A stretch of DNA of 64,000 nt from Agrobacterium tumefaciens (GCA_025559845.1 CP048469.1:186001-250000), one strand, 5' to 3'; shown: positions 32,094-41,276, numbered from the stretch's first letter. Notes: generated by a model not told the origin, from the sequence alone. A program made the numbers and translations.

Positions 32094-32268
32094 TTTTTTG
32101 TCCTGAAGGTGACCCAAAAAGTCCGACAAAATGTTCAGGCAGGTCTTGACATGCGGGTGCTGCGCTTCCGTCCTTGAAATGACGTGGCTTATGTCAAGTG
32201 CCTGCCTTGCTCCTGGCTTCCTGCTACTGACGGAAGTGACTTTTTTGGTCGGGTGGCGGACAAAAAAA
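32094..32268. repeat. Nested inverted repeats upstream of alpA
   Basis: Outer arms 32094-32123 and 32238-32268 share T6-GTCC, a 7-nt variable stretch and GACC-A5-GTC in opposite orientation. Inner arms 32138-32152 and 32191-32206 share GGCAGG and CTTGACAT with one indel; each holds an inward-facing TTGACA. Confidence 0.75.
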
Positions 32269-32294
32269 GCATGACGCCATTGATGGTGTCATGC
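32262..32294 (-). terminator. Intrinsic terminator of the ICE lysR gene
   Basis: 10-position stem 32269-32278/32285-32294 with one G-T pair, followed on the minus strand by seven T. 21 nt after the stop codon. Confidence 0.8.
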
Positions 32295-32315
32295 CTTACG
32301 GTGCAGTCCTGAACA

Positions 32316-33215
32316 TCAGCTGATACCGCTTCTGCCAATTTCTTGTGCTCGCTTTATGAAGCGCTCCAGTTCCTTGGAAGCGGTCTTCTCCGGCACCACA
32401 ATGAACGTCGCTGTATTGGGAACCTCGTCCGCAATCGGTCTGATGATGACATCCGGGTGGCTGTAGAGCGCAATCTGCGACTCCAGTCCTATCCCAATGC
32501 CGTATCCCGCTGCGACGAGCATGATCATCGGTTCGTGACCTGAAACATACTCTGCAACAGACGGTGAGGGCAATGCGCCATCATTAAACCAGCGACGAAT
32601 GACATTATGTCCACCTGCGCATCGTTCTGGATGGCAAAGAATCAAGGGATAGCGGAGGGCTTCGCCAACGGGGACCTTATCGAAGGAGAGCAACGGATGG
32701 TGGGTGGGGATGGCAATCGCAGGGCGCTCGGCCCAGACCATCTCCTTCACGCATCCATTGGTGGCTTCGCCATCTACTGTGAAGCCAACGTCAATCTGAT
32801 CATGACGAAGAGCCTGGAGCATTTCGTTGACCGTCATTTCGGCGATCCGGACCTCGGTACGAGGCTCTTCCTCGCGGCAACGGGCGAGCAATTGTGTGAG
32901 ACGCGGTTGGGCGAGGCTATCGGCCAGGCCTATTCGCAGTCTGCCGCGGTAGCCCTGTGAGGCTGAGTTGACGCGGGTCTGGGCGTTGTCCATGAAAGCG
33001 AGCATGCGGCGCGCTTCTTCACGGAAAACCTCTCCAGGCCAGGTCAGCCGTATCCGTCCTTTGGCACGGTCGAGAAGCCTGACGCCAAGCTGGGTCTCCA
33101 GCTCCTTGATGGCGCGTGACAGCGGCGAGGGTTCGATGTGGACCCTTGCAGCAGCGCGAGCGAAGCTCTGCTCTTCGGCGACGATCAGAAAATAGTGCAG
33201 GTGTCGTATCCTCAT
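32316..33215 (-). CDS. LysR-family regulator at the ICE end
   Basis: 299 aa. N-terminal HTH (MRIRHLHYFLIVAEEQSFARA; SRAIKELETQLGVRLLDR) and a type-2 periplasmic-binding-like effector domain (92-290). It lies between the ICE maintenance operon and the attachment site, so it is inside the element. In ICEclc a LysR regulator (TciR) takes part in activating transfer; a similar role here is possible but the sequence does not show it. Its own terminator isolates it from alpA. Confidence 0.9.
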   Translation of the reverse strand: MRIRHLHYFLIVAEEQSFARAAARVHIEPSPLSRAIKELETQLGVRLLDRAKGRIRLTWPGEVFREEARRMLAFMDNAQTRVNSASQGYRGRLRIGLADSLAQPRLTQLLARCREEEPRTEVRIAEMTVNEMLQALRHDQIDVGFTVDGEATNGCVKEMVWAERPAIAIPTHHPLLSFDKVPVGEALRYPLILCHPERCAGGHNVIRRWFNDGALPSPSVAEYVSGHEPMIMLVAAGYGIGIGLESQIALYSHPDVIIRPIADEVPNTATFIVVPEKTASKELERFIKRAQEIGRSGIS

Positions 33216-33850
33216 GGTGTGTCTTCCTTTGGTTGTTGGAATGCTTCTCCGGCAGCGGACAGAACACTGTTATTCGAGCTTGAAAACGAACCGGAAAGAA
33301 CACCATGTCGTGAAGGCCTCCCATGCTTGGGTACTTCCATCATTGACGCCCGATCGTTGCTCATGCCTGCACATAGGACCAACGAATCGGCCTGCCTCCT
33401 GGACGATCGTACGACGGTTGATCGTCGTTGCCACGAGGCGAAGGTTCACGTGCATACGCAGTCACCAGTCGACCATTGATCTGGTGTTCGCGAACGGCAA
33501 GGCTCGTGCAGAGGGCCTGTCTTGGGCAGGCCCTGCGTGTCGCGTTCAGAAGCGCGGCTTTGTGGGGCGGGCGGGCGCTTGCCTGGCTTGTGCTCTGCCC
33601 GGTTGATAGCGGACCGGGCTGGTTGTATGAGCGTAGCTTGTACCGGGCGTTCTTGGCACGATCACCCTGATTGGTGCTGAGGGCTCTGGGGGAGACACCA
33701 GATGTTGATGGACGTCAGCAGCCTGCGGTAGAAAAAAAGTTGGCACAACACTTGCCATCGCGAAAGAATAAGTCCATAATCGTGTCCATTCCTGTTGCGG
33801 GAAAAACGAAAACTCTTTTCTAATCAAAGAGTTATGGACAAGGTTCTGGT
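33216..33850. other. Terminal noncoding segment of the ICE
   Basis: About 630 nt between lysR and the attachment core. No gene I trust. There is a GGGCCTG/CAGGCCC hairpin (about 33513-33533) and a GACGATC/GATCGTC inverted repeat (about 33401-33426). Such ends normally hold integrase arm sites and an outward or inward promoter, but none can be assigned. Confidence 0.5.
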
Positions 33851-33867
33851 CCCTTCACCCGCTCCAG
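33851..33867 (+). other. Attachment-site core: tRNA-Gly 3'-end copy
   Basis: TCCCTTCACCCGCTCCA matches the T-arm/acceptor 3' end of a bacterial tRNA-Gly including CCA. The sequence to its left (GGTTCTGG) departs from the T-loop consensus, and no tRNA body precedes it, so this is the duplicated core left by integration. It is followed by the original tRNA terminator. The complete tRNA gene should be at the other ICE end. Confidence 0.85.
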
Positions 33868-33895
33868 CATCTTTTCACTGAAATCAACAAGCAAA

Positions 33896-33921
33896 AAAGC
33901 GCTGATTTCTCAGCGCTTTTG
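33896..33921. terminator. Terminator of the displaced tRNA-Gly, probably bidirectional
   Basis: 11-bp stem AAAAGCGCTGA/TCAGCGCTTTT (33896-33906, 33911-33921) with T tracts on both strands. Follows the attachment core by 28 nt and also faces the end of the hydrolase operon at 33998. Confidence 0.85.
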
Positions 33922-33997
33922 TTTGTCCGCGGTCACCCGGAATGGCAACCAGATGCCATTCCGAGTTTCGCGTTCTGGCTTCGGAGCACCCTGGCCG

Positions 33998-36001
33998 TCA
34001 GATCAGGTCGCGAGCGAAGCGCTCGTCCCACGCTTTCGTTTTAACGGCAACGCCATTTTCGAATGCCGACAGTTCCCCCGTCAGGTAGAAGTTGTCTTTG
34101 TCCGAGCGCATTTCGGTCCGGCTCTCGATCCTGATGCGCCATCCATCCCGGCCCATTTCATAGGTCTGGGTCAGAACGTATTTTGCGGAGAGTGGGTCGT
34201 TGTCGCGGATGGTCAGTTCCCGGCGCAGGCTGTGGCTGAGTTCGGTATCGATTTCGTCGAACCGCAGCACGCCCTCGCCGAACAGTCCCCCCACGCCTTC
34301 CGTGACATAGGTGTTGATACCCGTCTCGTGATCCTGTTCGGTCCAACGGCGGACCGAGCCGGGATCAACCTGCGTGATGGGTGTTGAGGGACCATGGGCG
34401 GGCGCCTCAAACCGGACGGGCATACCGTCTCCTGCAGCCCGCACCGGCAGGTCGAGCGCGCTTTCCGCAACGGAAACGCTCAGTGTGGCGTCGAAAGGCG
34501 ATGTCCAGACCATCGGCCAGTAAGCAGTTGCGATGGCAAGCTGCAACTTGTGACCCTTCGCAAAGCGATATCCGCAGTCATTGAGCTTGATCGCGACATC
34601 ATAAAATCTGCCGGGCTCGAGCGCTTCCGGATTTTCGTGGCTGTCGCGGTGCGTCAGATTGAACACCTGATAGCTGACGCGCGTGACACGTCCATCCGGC
34701 AAGACATCGTTCAGGCGCAGGGAAATCTGCGCAACGGGGCTATCGGCGGAAATGCGCAGCCGTGCAATCGGTGCACCGAGAATGTCGAGGTCGTCTTCGA
34801 GGCACGTTGTTTCGAAAACCAGTGCACCACCATTGTCCAGCCGTTGATCGGTCGGATGTTCACCCGGGCAGCCGGTTGCCATCCATTCGCCGCCGGCCTT
34901 GCCGTGGCTTTGGGGCGAACGGATGTTGAGAACCGCAGGTTTGCCTGCGGCGTTGCCGAGTTCCTTGCCGGCACCAAGATAAAGTGACCTGGTGGAGATT
35001 TGCGGTGAAGGCCATGCTGCTTCGCCCACCCAACGGCCTTGTGTCGTCGTTCGTGTCCCGGTCGGCTCGATCGTATCGCTTACGAAAGCGCGCATCATCG
35101 GCTCGTCCATGACGCCGGTGTCCTTGCCCTTCAGCCAATGATCCCACCAGCGTGTTGCTTCCTGCAAGAAACCGATCGCCGGACCGGGAACACCGTCCTG
35201 CGGATAGATGTGGCCCCATGGACCGATGATGCCGCGTCGCGGAACCTGAAGGTTTTCGAGAAGCCTGGAGATGGGGTTGGTGTAGCTGTCTGCCCAGGCG
35301 CCAATGGCAAGGACCGGGCACTGGATCGCGCTCCAGTCCTCGCAGACCGAGCCGTGTTTCCAGTACTCGTCGTAACGCTGATGTTCGAGCCACAGCGCAG
35401 GGAAGAAAGGCAGTTTTTCCAGCCTCTCGATCCAGCGGTCACGCCATGCGTCGCCAACGATCTTCGGGTCGAGCGGGCGGCTCTGATAGGCAAGCATGAT
35501 GGTTCCCCACCACAGATTGTCGTTCAGCAACAAGCCACCCATGTAGTGGATGTCGTCCGTATAGCGGTTGTCGGTCGAGTAGGCGGTAATGATGGCTTTC
35601 AGGGCCGGTGGACGTCGGGCGGCAATCTGCAGGCTGTTGAAACCGCCCCAACTCTTTCCCATCATGCCGACATTGCCATTGCACCAGGGCTGGCGGGAAA
35701 TCCAGTCGATGACTTCCAGAGCATCGTCCTGTTCCTGCTTCAGATATTCATCGGCCATGTGGCCATCGGATTCACCTGTGCCGCGCATGTCCACACGGAT
35801 GGCGGCGTAGCCCTGGCTGGCAAAATAACCATGCATCGGCTCGTCACGTCCGCGCGTTCCGTCACGCTTGCGGTAAGGGATATATTCGAGAACGGCAGGC
35901 ACCGGCGATTGCTCGGCGTCTTCTGGCAGCCAAAGGCGCGCACCAAGGCGCACGCCATCGCTCATGGGAATCCAGATGTGTTCTTCAACATGCACGGTCA
36001 T
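33998..36001 (-). CDS. CocE/NonD-family (peptidase S15-like) hydrolase
   Basis: 667 aa from the ATG at 36001; longer starts lack an SD. The N-terminal alpha/beta-hydrolase domain has the nucleophile GKSWGG (S117) and RVDMRGTGESDG; the C-terminal ~330 residues are the jelly-roll domain of the X-Pro dipeptidyl-peptidase/CocE family. No signal peptide, so cytoplasmic. It follows the peptide-type ABC transporter operon (about 100 nt gap) and likely hydrolyses a compound that the transporter imports, such as an acyl or peptidyl amide. First chromosomal gene after the ICE. Confidence 0.92.
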   Translation of the reverse strand: MTVHVEEHIWIPMSDGVRLGARLWLPEDAEQSPVPAVLEYIPYRKRDGTRGRDEPMHGYFASQGYAAIRVDMRGTGESDGHMADEYLKQEQDDALEVIDWISRQPWCNGNVGMMGKSWGGFNSLQIAARRPPALKAIITAYSTDNRYTDDIHYMGGLLLNDNLWWGTIMLAYQSRPLDPKIVGDAWRDRWIERLEKLPFFPALWLEHQRYDEYWKHGSVCEDWSAIQCPVLAIGAWADSYTNPISRLLENLQVPRRGIIGPWGHIYPQDGVPGPAIGFLQEATRWWDHWLKGKDTGVMDEPMMRAFVSDTIEPTGTRTTTQGRWVGEAAWPSPQISTRSLYLGAGKELGNAAGKPAVLNIRSPQSHGKAGGEWMATGCPGEHPTDQRLDNGGALVFETTCLEDDLDILGAPIARLRISADSPVAQISLRLNDVLPDGRVTRVSYQVFNLTHRDSHENPEALEPGRFYDVAIKLNDCGYRFAKGHKLQLAIATAYWPMVWTSPFDATLSVSVAESALDLPVRAAGDGMPVRFEAPAHGPSTPITQVDPGSVRRWTEQDHETGINTYVTEGVGGLFGEGVLRFDEIDTELSHSLRRELTIRDNDPLSAKYVLTQTYEMGRDGWRIRIESRTEMRSDKDNFYLTGELSAFENGVAVKTKAWDERFARDLI

Positions 36002-36102
36002 TTGGGAGATTCCAGTCAGGTCATTCGGTGCGGGTATCACCGCACGGGGCATTAACAACAAGGAGGAGGTGGCTCACATGCAGCGATGAGCCACCATTGA
36101 GA

Positions 36103-37713
36103 TCAGGCGGAAACACCGCGTTTTGCCAGCACGCCATCCAGCCAGTCGCGGCGCAGTTCCGGAACCGAGGTGATGAGCTGTTCGGTATAGGGTTGGTAAG
36201 GCGGCGCAAAAACCTGCTCGGTCGTACCGGTTTCGACAATACGGCCGTGCTGCATCACCATTGTCCTGTCAGCAAGCCTGCGCACCACGCCGAGATCGTG
36301 GGTGATGAACAGGTAGGAAACACCGAGTTCATCCTGCAAGGAGCGCAAAAGCTTGAGAATTTCCTCCGCCACCAGAGGATCAAGTGCAGATGTCACCTCA
36401 TCGCATATGATCAGGTTGGGCCGGGCGGCAAGTGCGCGGGCAATACAGACGCGCTGCTTCTGTCCGCCGGAGAGCGCTTTTGGCAGGCGCTCTGCAAAGT
36501 CCCGTGGCAGGCCAATGAGGTCCAGCAATCGATTGACTTCGGACGTGCGTTCGTCGTCGTTCATTCCGAAATAAAACGACATCGGACGGCCGATGATCTC
36601 GCCCACGGTATGACGTGGATTGAGTGCCACATCGGGAAGCTGATAGACAAGCTGGATGCGTCGCAACTCCTCGCGGGAGCGCTTGGTGTAACTATCGGCA
36701 AGCCGGTGCCCGGTGAGTGAGATGACGCCGGACGAGTGTGGCGGCAGGCCGGCAATGACGCGGGCCAGCGTGGATTTTCCGGAACCGGATTCCCCCACAA
36801 CAGCCAGTGTTTCGCCCTTGCGAATTTCGCACTGAATGTTGTCCAGCACCTTCTTGCGGCCGTAGTAAGCTGTGACGTCGCGGGCTTCGAGCAGAACTTC
36901 TCCACCCTTGTGATGAACGCCTTCACCCGACATGCTGGCTTCGCGTTCGGACACGAGACGGCGTGTGTAGTCTTCCTGCGGCTGCTCCAGAACCTGCTCC
37001 GCAGAGCCAGCCTCTACCTTTTTTCCATGACGCAAAACCATGATGCTGTCGGCGATCTGCGCGACGACGGCAAGGTCATGTGTGATGTAAAGCGCGGCTG
37101 TATCATAACGCTGGATGAGGCTGCGCAGCAGCGCAAGCACTTCGATCTGCGTTGTGACATCAAGCGCCGTGGTCGGCTCGTCCAGCACGAGAATGTCAGG
37201 CCGGCAAGACATCGCCATCGCCACCATCGCACGCTGCAATTGACCACCCGATACCTGATGCGGATAACGGCTGCCAAAGTTCTGGTAGTCGGGAAGCTGC
37301 AACGCCTGCAACAATTCCAGCATCCAGGCCTGAGCTTCCTGCCTGTTCATGATGCCGTGATAGAGCGGCCCTTCCATGATCTGTTCGCCGATCTTCATGG
37401 CTGGGTTGAAGGCAGCGGCAGCACTTTGTGCCACATAGGCAATACGTGCGCCACGTACCGCTTCGCGACCGGCACGGTCGACCGTCATCAGGGATACGCC
37501 GTTGACGATGATTTCGCCCCCGACGATGCGGCAGCCATTGCGGCCATATCCCATTGCTGCAAGGCCGATTGTGGATTTTCCGGCGCCGGATTCGCCGATC
37601 AGACCTTTGACCTCGCCGCGTTTGAGGTCGAGATCGATACCGTCAACCAGGATGGCGCCATTGGGAGCGGCAACTTTCAGGCCGCGAATTTGCAAAACCT
37701 TGTTTTCGCTCAT
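36103..37713 (-). CDS. Fused double ATP-binding protein of an oligopeptide-type ABC transporter
   Basis: 536 aa; two complete ABC domains in one chain (DppD-DppF-like fusion). Walker A motifs GESGAGKST (~39-47) and GESGSGKST (~305-313); signatures VSGGQLQRAM and LSGGQKQRVC; Walker B LVLDEPTTALD and LIICDEVTSALD. The fused form is typical of rhizobial peptide transporters. It overlaps the upstream permease by 4 nt (ATGA). Energises import of a peptide- or opine-like substrate delivered by the 39478-41040 binding protein. Confidence 0.95.
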   Translation of the reverse strand: MSENKVLQIRGLKVAAPNGAILVDGIDLDLKRGEVKGLIGESGAGKSTIGLAAMGYGRNGCRIVGGEIIVNGVSLMTVDRAGREAVRGARIAYVAQSAAAAFNPAMKIGEQIMEGPLYHGIMNRQEAQAWMLELLQALQLPDYQNFGSRYPHQVSGGQLQRAMVAMAMSCRPDILVLDEPTTALDVTTQIEVLALLRSLIQRYDTAALYITHDLAVVAQIADSIMVLRHGKKVEAGSAEQVLEQPQEDYTRRLVSEREASMSGEGVHHKGGEVLLEARDVTAYYGRKKVLDNIQCEIRKGETLAVVGESGSGKSTLARVIAGLPPHSSGVISLTGHRLADSYTKRSREELRRIQLVYQLPDVALNPRHTVGEIIGRPMSFYFGMNDDERTSEVNRLLDLIGLPRDFAERLPKALSGGQKQRVCIARALAARPNLIICDEVTSALDPLVAEEILKLLRSLQDELGVSYLFITHDLGVVRRLADRTMVMQHGRIVETGTTEQVFAPPYQPYTEQLITSVPELRRDWLDGVLAKRGVSA

Positions 37714-38534
37714 CGGTCGGCTCCCTGAATTGCACTGCGGCCAGCAAGCAGCCAGTCCACGACAAGATTGACGCCGATGGTGAGAATGGCGATGGCGGCG
37801 GCCGGGTAAAGCGGAGCATAGAGGCCGTACAGAATGGCTTGCTGGTTATCCTTCACCATGCCGCCCCAGTCGGCGAACGGGGGCTGAATGCCAAGGCCCA
37901 GGAACGACAGGCCGGCCACGAACAGGAAGGTGAAGCAGAAGCGCAGGCCGAATTCCGCAATCAGCGGCGGAAGGGCGTTGGGGAGTATTTCCTTGAACAC
38001 CAGCCAGAACAGGCCTTCGCCGCGCAGACGCGCCGTCTCGGCATATTCCAGAACATTGATGCCCTGGGCCACGATACGCGCCAGACGAAACACGCGCGTG
38101 GAGTCCAGAAGCGCAATCGTCACGATCAGGACGGGAATGGACGAGCCAAGCGCCTGAAGCACAACCAGCGCCGAAATCAGCACCGGTATGCACATTACCG
38201 TGTCGACGATGCGCGAAAGGACCATATCCAGCCAGCCGCCGAAAATCGCGGCGATGAAACCGAGCGTGATGCCGATGCTGAAGGACAGCAGCGAAGCGGC
38301 CAGCGACACGCCGATAGACATTTGTGCGCCAGCCAAAAGACGCGAAAGCATATCGCGACCGTTCTGATCGAGGCCGAACCAATGGGCGGCGGACGGTGGA
38401 TCGAACGGCGATCCAACAATTTCCTCCTGTCCGAATGGCGCAATATGCGGGCCAGCGACAAACAGGATGATGTTGAGCGAGATGATGAAAAGACCGACCC
38501 ATGCGGTCGGGGTGATGGAACGCAGCATTTTCAT
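37710..38534 (-). CDS. ABC transporter permease (DppC/OppC type)
   Basis: 274 aa; N-terminal membrane helix, the FGLDQNGRDMLSRLL segment characteristic of the OppC family, then five helices with the EAA-type loop (about 185-205; EILPNALPPLIAEFGLR). It pairs with the upstream DppB-type permease, overlapping it by 4 nt, and with the fused ATPase. Confidence 0.95.
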   Translation of the reverse strand: MKMLRSITPTAWVGLFIISLNIILFVAGPHIAPFGQEEIVGSPFDPPSAAHWFGLDQNGRDMLSRLLAGAQMSIGVSLAASLLSFSIGITLGFIAAIFGGWLDMVLSRIVDTVMCIPVLISALVVLQALGSSIPVLIVTIALLDSTRVFRLARIVAQGINVLEYAETARLRGEGLFWLVFKEILPNALPPLIAEFGLRFCFTFLFVAGLSFLGLGIQPPFADWGGMVKDNQQAILYGLYAPLYPAAAIAILTIGVNLVVDWLLAGRSAIQGADR

Positions 38535-39478
38535 CGGGGATGCCTCAAGCGCGGATTGAGCGCGATTGCCGAAACATCGGCGATGATGTTCAAAATGACA
38601 TAGGCTGCGCCGAACACGAGGGCTGCGGCCTGAACCAGTGGAAGGTCACGTTTTGAAACGGCGTCGACCATGAAGCGGCCAAGGCCGTTATAGTTGAAGA
38701 TGGCCTCCACCAGCACGACGCCGGTAATAAGATAGGCGATGTTGAACGAGACAACGTTGACGATCGGTGCTGCGGCATTGGGAAGCGCATGGCGAAGAAC
38801 CGCACGTTTTGTCCGCAATCCCTTGAGATAGGCTGTTTCGACATAGGCCTGATCCATGACCGCGAGAACTGCGGTGCGGGTCATACGCAGCATTTGTGCT
38901 ACCGTGACCAGGACCAGGGTAAGGGCCGGAAGCGTGGTAGCTTTGAGCCAATCCGCAAAGCCCATGCCCGGATAGGTGTCTGCGAGACTTGGCAAGAGAT
39001 TGTAGTGAACGGAAACGAAGAGGATCAGCAGAAGCCCAAGAAAATATTCCGGGAGAGAGACAAAGCCGAGAGCCGCGATATTGATGACACGATCAAACAG
39101 GCTGCCACGCCAGATGGCGCTGAACAAACCGAGGAGAACGGCGATCGGAACGGAAACGGCTGCGGCATAAAGCGCCAGCGCCATCGTGTTCCAGAACCGT
39201 GGCCAGAGAAGATCGGCGACGGGCTGACGGTTTGCGAGTGAGTTGCCGAGGTCGCCGGTTACGAAACCGCCAAGCCAGGAGAGATAGCGTTGCAGAATGG
39301 GCTGGTCGAGACCGAGATCGGCGCGCAACACGGCGAGGGATTCAGGCGTCGCATTTTGTCCGAGTATTGCTGACGCCACATCACCGGGAAGAAGCTGTGT
39401 GCCGGCGAAAATAAGCGCCGACACCAGCAGAAGCGTCAAAATACCCAAAGCAACGCGCTTCAGGATAAGCTTAGTCAT
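38531..39478 (-). CDS. ABC transporter permease (DppB/OppB type)
   Basis: 315 aa from the ATG at 39478, which overlaps the binding-protein stop by one base (TAATG). OppB/DppB family: first helix ILKRVALGILTLLLVSAL, the LPGDVASAILGQNATPE periplasmic segment, and a C-terminal EAA loop (LRHALPNAAAPIVNVVSF). A conventional position in the operon. Confidence 0.95.
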   Translation of the reverse strand: MTKLILKRVALGILTLLLVSALIFAGTQLLPGDVASAILGQNATPESLAVLRADLGLDQPILQRYLSWLGGFVTGDLGNSLANRQPVADLLWPRFWNTMALALYAAAVSVPIAVLLGLFSAIWRGSLFDRVINIAALGFVSLPEYFLGLLLILFVSVHYNLLPSLADTYPGMGFADWLKATTLPALTLVLVTVAQMLRMTRTAVLAVMDQAYVETAYLKGLRTKRAVLRHALPNAAAPIVNVVSFNIAYLITGVVLVEAIFNYNGLGRFMVDAVSKRDLPLVQAAALVFGAAYVILNIIADVSAIALNPRLRHPR

Positions 39479-41040
39479 TATGCGTCCAACCACACCTTTT
39501 CAGCGAGACGGGCACCCATGAAGTTGAACATCGGATGCGTGGTCACGCCCTTCAGTTTTTTGGATGTTGCATCGAGGTAATCGCCGAACATCGGGATCAT
39601 GGCGCCGCCCTCATTGGAGATGAGCGCTTGCAGCTCGGCGTAGATTTCCTTGCGCTTTGCATCGTCGAGCAGCGCACGTGCCTCGGTGAGCTTCTTGTCG
39701 AAGGTTTCGTTCTTCCAGTGCGTATCGTTCTGCGCTGAGGTTGACTGGTAGGCGATGGTCAGCATCTGGTCGGCTGTCGGGCGGCCGCCCCAGTAAGACA
39801 TGCAGAATGGTGCCTTCATCCAGACATTGTCCCAATAGCCGTCGGCAGGTTCGCGCTTGATCGAAACGTCGATACCGCCCTTTGCCGCGCTCGTCCGGAA
39901 GATCGCTGCGGCATCCACCGCGCCAGAAAAGGCTGCGTCAGAAGAGGAGATTTCGATTTTCAGCGTGTCGAGACCAGCCTGCTTCAGATAAAACTTGGCT
40001 TTCTCTGGATCATAGGGACGCTGCGGCAAATCTGCGGCGTGGAAACGATCGGAACTTGGTATCGGATGGTCGTTGCCGATGCGGCCGTAGCCACGCAGAG
40101 CGGTCTTCAAAAGCTGTTCGCGATCGATGGCGTGCTTGATGGCGAGACGGATATTGTTGTCCGTATAGGGTGCCTGCGTGCAATCCATCAGGAATGTGAA
40201 GTGCTGGCCGCTGGCCGATTGTACGATGTTGAGATTGGGGTTGCGGCGCAGCAGATCGACTGTCTTGAAGTCGAGCTGGTTGATGGCGTGAACCTGTCCC
40301 GACATCATGGCATTCGTACGTGCGGCAATGTCGTTGATGACGATCACTTCGACAGCGTCAACGTGAGCGGCATTGGCTTTCCAGTAGTTTGGATTGCGGG
40401 TAAAGCGTGAGCGGACGCCAGGGTCATAGCTTTCGAACACGAAGGGTCCGGTGCCGACTGGCTTGTTGAAATCCGTCCAACCTTCCGGAACGATAAGGAA
40501 GTGATAGTCGGAAAGAATGTAGGGGAGGTCGGCGTTGCCGCTTTCCAGCACAATCTTGATCTCGCTGTTGGAGACTTTCTCGACCGCCTTGAGAGCAGAG
40601 GCAACGGAGCGTGCTGCAGATGTGGTGTCTCCACGGTGCAGGTTGATAGAGTAGATAACGTCTTCCACCGTCAGCGTCTTGCCATTGTGGAACGTAACAC
40701 CTTGGCGCAGCTTGAAGGTCCACTCCACTGCGCCCGGCTGGGCTTCCCAGCTTTCGAACAGTTCCGGCACGGCGTTATTGTTCGCGTCGATCTCGACAAG
40801 GCCGTTCATGATCATGAACGCCTGATTGACGGGAACCCAATCCTTCAGAATGCGCGGGTCCAGATTGTCTGTCGTGCTGCCGCCGCCAATACCAAGCTTC
40901 AGGACGCCACCCTTTTTCGGAGTTTCCGCGCTTTGCGCATTGGCGTTGGTGATGAAGCCGGCGGAAAGTGCCGTCAGACTGGCCGCGCCAGCAAGGAAAC
41001 GTCGCCGATCAAGCGAAAAGGAAAAAGGGGAGGATGTCAT
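39478..41040 (-). CDS. Peptide/opine-type ABC transporter substrate-binding protein
   Basis: 520 aa of the SBP family 5. The N-terminus carries a twin-arginine-type signal (DRRRFLAGAASLTALSAGF, residues 11-29) and a cleavage region near AQSAETPKKGG. Domain I/II blocks include WTFKLRQGVTFHNGKTL and FTRNPNYWKANAAHVDAV. A Tat signal suggests export of a folded protein. First gene of the five-gene minus-strand operon; ligand not predictable. Confidence 0.94.
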   Translation of the reverse strand: MTSSPFSFSLDRRRFLAGAASLTALSAGFITNANAQSAETPKKGGVLKLGIGGGSTTDNLDPRILKDWVPVNQAFMIMNGLVEIDANNNAVPELFESWEAQPGAVEWTFKLRQGVTFHNGKTLTVEDVIYSINLHRGDTTSAARSVASALKAVEKVSNSEIKIVLESGNADLPYILSDYHFLIVPEGWTDFNKPVGTGPFVFESYDPGVRSRFTRNPNYWKANAAHVDAVEVIVINDIAARTNAMMSGQVHAINQLDFKTVDLLRRNPNLNIVQSASGQHFTFLMDCTQAPYTDNNIRLAIKHAIDREQLLKTALRGYGRIGNDHPIPSSDRFHAADLPQRPYDPEKAKFYLKQAGLDTLKIEISSSDAAFSGAVDAAAIFRTSAAKGGIDVSIKREPADGYWDNVWMKAPFCMSYWGGRPTADQMLTIAYQSTSAQNDTHWKNETFDKKLTEARALLDDAKRKEIYAELQALISNEGGAMIPMFGDYLDATSKKLKGVTTHPMFNFMGARLAEKVWLDA

Positions 41041-41276
41041 ATTGGGGGTTCCCTGTTTTTATCGGGGCCAGAGGAGGCTCGGCTGGGGGACTGGCCTATC
41101 GTACTCGGCGGTTCGGCACTAGGTCTCGAGCGGGATACAGGGGTATGATTTTTGTGCATGGGGCCATGAAATCTGAGCGCGTCCGCTTGTTCGAGAAGCG
41201 GAGTAAAGGGGCGTGGCCGGACCAGATCCGGTTTACCCAAGCCCGCCGAGCGGGCGCGTTTATGGAGTGAACACAA

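Larger units (their letters stand above)
31836..32315. other. 480-nt intergenic region upstream of the alpA-parA operon
   Basis: AT-richer than the ICE average. It contains a 9-bp inverted repeat, a nested pair of inverted repeats and the LysR terminator (all listed separately). No gene is seen. It should hold the promoter of the maintenance operon; a clear -35/-10 pair could not be fixed. Confidence 0.6.
1..33867. mobile_element. Right-hand portion of a PFGI-1/ICEclc-class ICE
   Basis: The gene set is diagnostic of this ICE class: AlpA, ParA, ICE-type ParB, DUF2857, STY4528, TIGR03761, DUF3158, SSB, topoisomerase III, STY4534/DUF3577, DUF3275, DUF3085 and DUF6094, nearly all on the minus strand. 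The right boundary is a 17-nt tRNA-Gly 3'-end copy at 33851-33867, after which the gene content becomes chromosomal. The left boundary, integrase and T4SS genes are not in the window. Base composition and gene style also change at the boundary. Membership of the class rests on recognised protein families; the exact relatives are not determined here. Confidence 0.92.

Noticed and set aside
33546..33827. 93-codon minus-strand frame in the ICE tail
   Set aside because: No ribosome site, no domain, proline/arginine-rich low-quality translation.
33851..33867. A complete tRNA gene
   Set aside because: Only the 3'-end 17 nt are present; no acceptor 5' strand, D-arm or anticodon arm precedes it.
35039..36055. 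338-codon plus-strand frame over the CocE-type gene
   Set aside because: Antisense to a protein with a clear hydrolase active site; composition of a shadow frame.
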